Below are positions 58,863 to 64,000 of a stretch of 64,000 nt of DNA, piece by piece. Under the pieces are notes generated by a model. That model saw nothing but the letters and a program-made list of their open reading frames with translations. It did not search any database and was not told the origin of the DNA. Within the stretch, counting starts at the first letter, position 1. The number at the start of each line of letters is the position of its first letter. Source of the DNA: Phytomonas francai (taxonomy: Eukaryota > Euglenozoa > Kinetoplastea > Trypanosomatida > Trypanosomatidae); NCBI GenBank assembly GCA_001766655.1, contig MJCC01000009.1, positions 191,496 to 255,495 of the forward strand, in the 5' to 3' direction. A program made the translations under genes and the position numbers.

Positions 58863-59785
58863 CACCATAGAGGGAGAAACAGTGTCCTTGCTCCGAGTAA
58901 CTATTTCCCTCGAACTTTTTTCTTTAAATTCGGTTTGTTTGGGGTGGTTTTCTTAGGGAGTACTGCATATCTTCATTCATAGGAGTAAATGGGCCCTCAA
59001 ATTTTAGAGGTTTGGAGATGCAATGTACTAATAGCTATATAAGTTTTTCCAATTTAGATACTAATTTAGGCATATAAATCAACAGTAGTAATTAATTCCA
59101 CTAAAATTTCTTATGACAATATTATGCGCTTATTTTTATTTTTTACATTTATCGTTTTTAATGATGATAATGATAATAGTCTCTAGTTATATATATATAT
59201 ATATATATATATATGTTTCATATCTTTTTCAATTCTTTCAATGATTTTTTCGAAATAAATTCTAACTGGAAGCACAGAAAAAAATAAGGAAAATCAATGC
59301 TTTTTTCCCCCCCTTTATGCCGCTTGTTAACTTTGTTAATGATAAATGGTCACTATAATAGAGAACTAAGATTTATTTATCAAAAGTACAAGGCCTTAAC
59401 CCTACCTAGAAAGCTCAGGCGGTCTATCTGTGCTGTTTAAGTTGTAGTGAAATTTATTAAGTTTTAAGTGATCTTAATCCCGCATTGATAATCCCTCCTA
59501 TAAGTGAGTTTAAAATAACTGTAAAAGGATCGTAAAAGTGGTATTAAAAAAAAAACGTATGGAATATGTTCCTTATCGTGAATATGATACGAAAGTTTAT
59601 TCACCTCTTCCCCTCCCCCCTCTCTTCTATCATTGCCCTGAATTTAAGCTTCCGTTTGCATTGGACACCTTGAGGTGAATCGTTTGGACGCGTGCCGGAT
59701 TGTTTTGGCTTTCCCACAGGGGCTCCCCTGACAAACCCAAGCGGCGTCCGAGACCCTTTCCCCACACGCAGGGCTTCACCACGCG
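58863..59785. other. AT-rich intergenic region
   Basis: No gene seen. A (TA)n tract lies at 59188-59214. The 150 bases before the next ATG turn GC-rich and may belong to its 5' UTR. Confidence 0.55.
59188..59214. repeat. (TA)n microsatellite
   Basis: Pure TA run in AT-rich intergenic DNA. Confidence 0.92.
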
Positions 59786-62700
59786 ATGGACTCGGGCTCT
59801 CGCGGGGTCGCGCACGGGCCGGATTCGCGCTTTGCCAGCCTCGCCGACGCGGTCGAGCAGGAGGAGGTCCTCGGCCACGCGCGCGATTCGACGGAGCCGC
59901 GGGCGATCGGCGCCGATGACGACCTCGCCGCCCTCGCGTACGGCGGGGCGTACTTCCTGGAGGAGGGGGCGCCCGGGGCGCGGGCCCGCGAGGCGCCCGC
60001 CGGGGGGCCGGAGGAGAAGGGCGAGCTTTACGTGAACGCCGCGTTCGCGCGGCCGCGGTTCTTCGGCCTCGGGCGGGACTTCCCGGCGGTGGAGGTGCGG
60101 GGGGCCGACGACGCCGCGGACCCCGGCCTCGCGACCTCGCTCTGGGCGGCCGCGCACGAGGCCGACGCCGATATCATCCTGCCGGTCGTGAGCCCGCAGT
60201 GCGGGCTGGCCGTGCTCGCCGCGAAGGGCAGCGCCGCGCTCGCGGAGCTCCGGCGCGTGCTCGCGCGGGAGCAGCAAACCCGTGAGGCCATGGACACCTC
60301 CACGTCGAACCTCACGCGGCTTCTCGGGAAGGGGACGTTTGGCAAGGAGGGCCCCGCCAGCGACCCCGATGGGCCGCACTCGGAGGAGAAGGAGAAGGAG
60401 GAGGAGGAGGAGGAGCTGCTCGCGTTGAGGCGAAAGCTGCGCCTTGCGCACGCGGCCCTGGTCCCCCCTCCCCGGGATCCTCCGGAGAAGCCGAAAGCCG
60501 ACCGCGGCGAGCTCCAGCGAGCCGCCAAACGCGCGAAGCTCGAGGCCATCGTGGTCGAGCAGCACCGCCTCGATCAGGGCGCCGCCGACGACGCCGCGCG
60601 CCTCGACGCGATCCGGCAAACGCAGGAGCGGCTTCCGATTTTCCGCTGCCGCCGCGAGCTCCTGCGGTACATCGGCGAGAACCCGGTCACGATCGTCGCG
60701 GGCGAGACCGGGAGCGGGAAGACGACGCAGCTCGTCCGCTACCTCTACGAGGCGGGCTACGCGCGGGATGGAAAGAGGATCGGGTGCACGCAGCCCCGCC
60801 GGCTCGCCGCGATCGCGGTCGCGCGTCGGGTGAGCGAGGAGGTGGGCTGCGCGCTCGGGGGCACCGTCGGCTACGCGATCCACCTCGACGACACGACCAC
60901 CGAGCAGACGCGGATTAAATTCATGACGGACGGCGTGCTCCTGCGGGAGGTGGTCCGGGACCCCCTGATCGATGCCTACAGCGTCCTTATGATCGACGAG
61001 GCCCACGAGCGCTCCGTCGATACCGACGTCTTGATGGGCATCCTCAAGAACGCGATCGGCAGCCGCGGGGACCTCAAGCTGATCATCTCCTCCGCGACGA
61101 TGGATGTCGAGAAGTTTTCGCGCTTTTTCGGCGGCGCGCCCTTCTACGAGATCCCGGGTGAGACCTACGAGGTGGCGATCCACTACAGCCCGAGCCCGGT
61201 GCGGGATTACGTCGCCGAGGCCGTCTTCCGCGTCTGCCAGCTCCACCTGCAGGCGCCGATGGAGCGGGGGCAGGACATCCTCGTCTTCATGACCGGTCGC
61301 GAGGACGTCTACGGCACCTGCGAGCTGATCCGCCGCCGGCTGCGGGAGCTCGGGCCGGGGCCGCTCGAGCGGCTGCTGCTTTTGCCCTGCCTGTCGGAGG
61401 CCTCCGGGGCCTCCGCGGACGGCGCGGCGGCCCGCCTCCTCGCGGCGGCCCCCCCCGGCCTGCGCAAGTGCGTCGTCGCCACGAACGTGGCCGAGACCTC
61501 GCTGACGATCGACGGCGTGCGGTACGTCGTGGACGGGGGCCTGATGAAGACGAACGTCTTCCGGCCGAGGCTGGGGATGAACACCCTCCAGCGCTACCCC
61601 GTCTCGCGCGCGCAGGCGAACCAGCGGAAGGGCCGCGCGGGGCGCACGGCCGACGGGGTCTGCTTTCGCCTCTACACGGAGCCGCAGTTCGCGCGGGAGA
61701 TGCTCGCCGGCGGGGTCCCGGAGATCCAGCGGAGCAGCCTCGACAGCGTCGTACTCCTGCTCAAAGCCGTCGGCGTCGCGCGGATTCGCGAGTTCGACTT
61801 CGTCGACCCCCCGCCGGCGGCGAACATTCGGAGCAGCATGTGGCGTCTCTGGGTCCTCGGGATGCTCGACGACGACGGCGCGATCACGGAGGAGGGGCGG
61901 CTCGCGATCGAGTTCCCGATCGCCCCGGGGCTGGCGAAACTGCTGCTGGAGAGCGCCAAGCACGGGTGCGCCCTCGAGGTCGCCCGCATCGTCGCCCTCA
62001 TCACGGCCGATCCGAAGAACTTTTTCGAATTAACGAAAGGGAAGGAGGCGGTCGCGCAGCAGCATTTTGGACGCTTTTATAACAACGAATCCGACCACCT
62101 CACGCTGCTGAATGCCTTTACACAGTTCTTGGAGAACGGAAAGTCGCGGCAATGGGCGCAGGACCACTACCTGCACTTTCCCACCCTCCTGCGCGCGTGT
62201 GATGTGCTCGAACAACTCCTCGAGCGCCTTCGTCAGCTGCGTTTGCCGGTTAGCTCCTGTCAAGAAACGCATGGCGGCGCGCTTGACGTCGTGCGGTACT
62301 GCCTCGCAAGGGCTTTTTGTCTGCAAGCCGCACAGCGCTCGGGCTCGAACTGGAATGAGTACCGCGCTCTGCTCAATCTCGGGGTGGTCTGCGCGCTGCA
62401 TCCGAGCTCCGCGATCTGTACCTCCGCGGTGATGCCCTCCTTTGTCATCTATAACGATCTCATATTAGTCAATAAGGAGTACTTGGTGTTGGTAACGGCC
62501 GTGGAGCCGGAGTGGCTCGCCGAGGGCGGGTTGTATAAGCTGAAAAAAGGCGGGAAGACGTTGGCGGGGCCGTTCACACCGGCATTTCCCACCGTAGCCG
62601 AGCCCCATCGCACGCGACCGATGGATGCGCGCGCTGAAAAAGGAAAAAGTGGCAGCGAGGAGATTCATGAACGCAAGCCTCCTACGTCATCGACGGTAGC

Positions 62701-62803
62701 TGTGAAGTCAAAATTACCCCTCGCCACCACCCCTTCCGTTGGGAGTAAAAGCGTGTCTAGGTTTGCGTCCTCTCTCACAAGTAAAAGGCGAGGAAATATT
62801 TAA
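59786..62803 (+). CDS. DEAH-box RNA helicase, PRP16-like (DHX38)
   Basis: A 1005-residue RNA helicase. After about 270 N-terminal residues (acidic, Ala- and Glu-rich, with EEKEKEEEEEE) comes the helicase core. It has PIFRCRRELLRYIGENPV, motif I GETGSGKTT (about 306), motif Ia TQPRRLAAIAVA, motif II DEAH (about 404), motif III SAT (about 436) and motif VI QRKGRAGR (about 613). The winged-helix, ratchet and OB-fold ends follow (TEEGRLAIEFPI, SDHLTLLNAF, LHPSSAICTSAVMPSFVIYNDLILVNKEY split by its linker). The final TAVEPEWLAEGGLYKLKKGGK is close to PRP16/DHX38, which drives the second catalytic step of splicing; PRP22 and PRP2 are less similar in that tail. In kinetoplastids the same spliceosome would serve trans-splicing. 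The gene is almost entirely very GC-rich. Confidence 0.86.
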   Translation: MDSGSRGVAHGPDSRFASLADAVEQEEVLGHARDSTEPRAIGADDDLAALAYGGAYFLEEGAPGARAREAPAGGPEEKGELYVNAAFARPRFFGLGRDFPAVEVRGADDAADPGLATSLWAAAHEADADIILPVVSPQCGLAVLAAKGSAALAELRRVLAREQQTREAMDTSTSNLTRLLGKGTFGKEGPASDPDGPHSEEKEKEEEEEELLALRRKLRLAHAALVPPPRDPPEKPKADRGELQRAAKRAKLEAIVVEQHRLDQGAADDAARLDAIRQTQERLPIFRCRRELLRYIGENPVTIVAGETGSGKTTQLVRYLYEAGYARDGKRIGCTQPRRLAAIAVARRVSEEVGCALGGTVGYAIHLDDTTTEQTRIKFMTDGVLLREVVRDPLIDAYSVLMIDEAHERSVDTDVLMGILKNAIGSRGDLKLIISSATMDVEKFSRFFGGAPFYEIPGETYEVAIHYSPSPVRDYVAEAVFRVCQLHLQAPMERGQDILVFMTGREDVYGTCELIRRRLRELGPGPLERLLLLPCLSEASGASADGAAARLLAAAPPGLRKCVVATNVAETSLTIDGVRYVVDGGLMKTNVFRPRLGMNTLQRYPVSRAQANQRKGRAGRTADGVCFRLYTEPQFAREMLAGGVPEIQRSSLDSVVLLLKAVGVARIREFDFVDPPPAANIRSSMWRLWVLGMLDDDGAITEEGRLAIEFPIAPGLAKLLLESAKHGCALEVARIVALITADPKNFFELTKGKEAVAQQHFGRFYNNESDHLTLLNAFTQFLENGKSRQWAQDHYLHFPTLLRACDVLEQLLERLRQLRLPVSSCQETHGGALDVVRYCLARAFCLQAAQRSGSNWNEYRALLNLGVVCALHPSSAICTSAVMPSFVIYNDLILVNKEYLVLVTAVEPEWLAEGGLYKLKKGGKTLAGPFTPAFPTVAEPHRTRPMDARAEKGKSGSEEIHERKPPTSSTVAVKSKLPLATTPSVGSKSVSRFASSLTSKRRGNI

Positions 62804-64000
62804 TCGTAAGAGTGATGGTAAGCATGATTACTATTTCATATGTTGGGAAGGTTTCCCTTCTAATTGGTTTTAAAATGTTTTGTATAATCTCATCATGTGC
62901 GAAGTAGATCAAGCCTCCACTAAAACAACATCTTTCGACCTTTTCTTTCTTGTATCAATTCATTTATATTTTTTTTTGTTTGGTTTGTAGTTTTTTTTAT
63001 CTCTATTTCCTTTTTTCGATTTAATAAAGAAAAGTGAAGGGGATCCACTGTCTTCAATGCATTTCAGTATTATTAAAAATTGAAGCTACATTACACGACG
63101 ATTAAATAATCTAGATAAAGGAACCCAACACTGTATTTTGACAGCTTTGTGTGTAATGTCTTACCCCCGATATACACTCCACACACACCTCAAAAAAAAA
63201 GATAGAATTCGTGAAGGTGTATAGCAAAGGCTTCTTTGAGGTCCACTAGAGGAAGGTATGAGCTTTTCATATGCTTATCTTCGAATATAGAATTCCCATG
63301 GAGTATCTTTCAAATGATGTACATGTCAAAGCGAAACAATTCACGCTGCGCCCAAATCCTCTGATCCCTCGACCTCTAATGGAAAAAAAAAAACAAGAAT
63401 ATATATATATATATATATATATATCCGGCCAAGCGAAGCGTGCAGAGATCTAACAACGCAAGTAATCCTCTGAGAGTAGCTGTTGACAGTATAATACAAA
63501 TTCCCTGTTTCCACTTTATGTTTCATTGGCTATAAAAGGAATTCAGAGTCATAGGTATTGGATCTGATTTCATGCCAACGAATAACATAGGTTTTCTAGA
63601 GCTAAAATTCGAAAAAAAAATTCTAGGAACTGGTTCTACTTTGTTCTTTTTATTATTATTATTTTCTTCCTTATGTTTAGTCACGCAAAAAAAAAAAGTG
63701 ATAAATATATCGAAATTTATCGAGTTCGCCTTTTATTATTATTGGCTTCAAATGGGAGGTACGTATTCGAAACTATTTCGATGGCTCCCTCACACAACAT
63801 TTTATCTTTTCTTACTTTCGAAATGTGCTATATTTCCTTTATTAATGAGCGTAATCTGAGGCCTCTGCATCGCCGCGGTAATCTCTTCTTTTTCCCCTCA
63901 AACTTGCATTTTGTTGTGCGTATGTATGCGTCCATGCAAGGAAACCCCTAGTGCTGGGGTAGAAATATCATGACATCCCTAACGTCGTCCGGGGCTCAAA
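62804..64000. other. AT-rich, apparently non-coding end of the window
   Basis: No gene seen. It holds a (TA)n tract (63399-63424), A runs and T-rich stretches. Two overlapping open frames (63572-63859 and 63673-63951) look like chance frames in AT-rich DNA: both have hydrophobic, Phe/Leu-heavy composition and no family likeness. The next gene presumably begins after the window. Confidence 0.5.
63399..63424. repeat. (TA)n microsatellite
   Basis: Pure TA run preceded by an A run. Confidence 0.92.

Noticed and set aside
59630..61963. 777-codon open frame on the - strand
   Set aside because: It lies opposite the PRP16-like gene and has the Arg/Leu/Ala/Gly bias of an antisense frame in very GC-rich DNA. 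The + strand carries all helicase motifs.
63572..63951. Two overlapping open frames near the window end
   Set aside because: AT-rich chance frames: no domain, and composition follows base content.

Overview
The window reads as nuclear DNA from a kinetoplastid protist. All 24 protein genes that can be supported lie on the + strand, none shows an intron, and pyrimidine tracts followed by AG precede several starts. That is the layout of a trypanosomatid or bodonid polycistronic unit whose transcripts are processed by trans-splicing. Triosephosphate isomerase carries the NWKCNG and [14 protein letters not shown] style of the kinetoplastid enzyme. The species cannot be fixed. A wrecked pepsin-family protease and a dynactin-p62-like gene, families I would not expect in typical trypanosomatids, lean towards a bodonid or another unusual lineage. 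Gene bodies, or parts of them, are strongly GC-rich, while intergenic DNA is AT-rich and full of (TA)n, (TC)n and homopolymer runs.

Layout. 0-7 kb: inner-arm dynein light chain p28, triosephosphate isomerase, an unknown protein, a p24 cargo receptor and a small membrane protein with a mannose-6-phosphate-receptor-like tail. 7-16 kb: a family A DNA polymerase (theta/nu type), a PCID2/Thp1-like PCI protein and MCM5. 16-19 kb: a gene-poor stretch holding a pepsin-like protease pseudogene and a second decayed GC-rich patch. 19-27 kb: a SAM methyltransferase, an APC4-like propeller protein, a small membrane protein, a TBC-domain protein, then about 1.2 kb with only tiny ORFs. 27-39 kb: a long disordered protein, RFC1, an unknown gene broken at two C-runs, Mnd1 and the LC1 dynein light chain. 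39-48 kb: an assembly gap (39414-39553) beside a 45-bp minisatellite, running into a dynactin p62-like gene, then an ATRX/Rad54-type SNF2 ATPase and a zinc-finger plus 2H-phosphoesterase protein. 48-64 kb: a giant TRAPP II subunit, a membrane J-protein, a CRT-like transporter, a PRP16-like DEAH helicase and about 1.2 kb of non-coding DNA.

The genes do not form one pathway. Replication and repair (MCM5, RFC1, Pol theta-like, SNF2), meiosis and cell cycle (Mnd1, APC4-like), RNA work (PRP16, PCID2, 2H protein), flagellar motility (p28, LC1) and secretory traffic (p24, TRAPP, TBC, dynactin-like) are interleaved. This is usual for kinetoplastid polycistrons, where expression is set after transcription. 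No CRISPR, rRNA or tRNA gene was found, and no intact mobile element.
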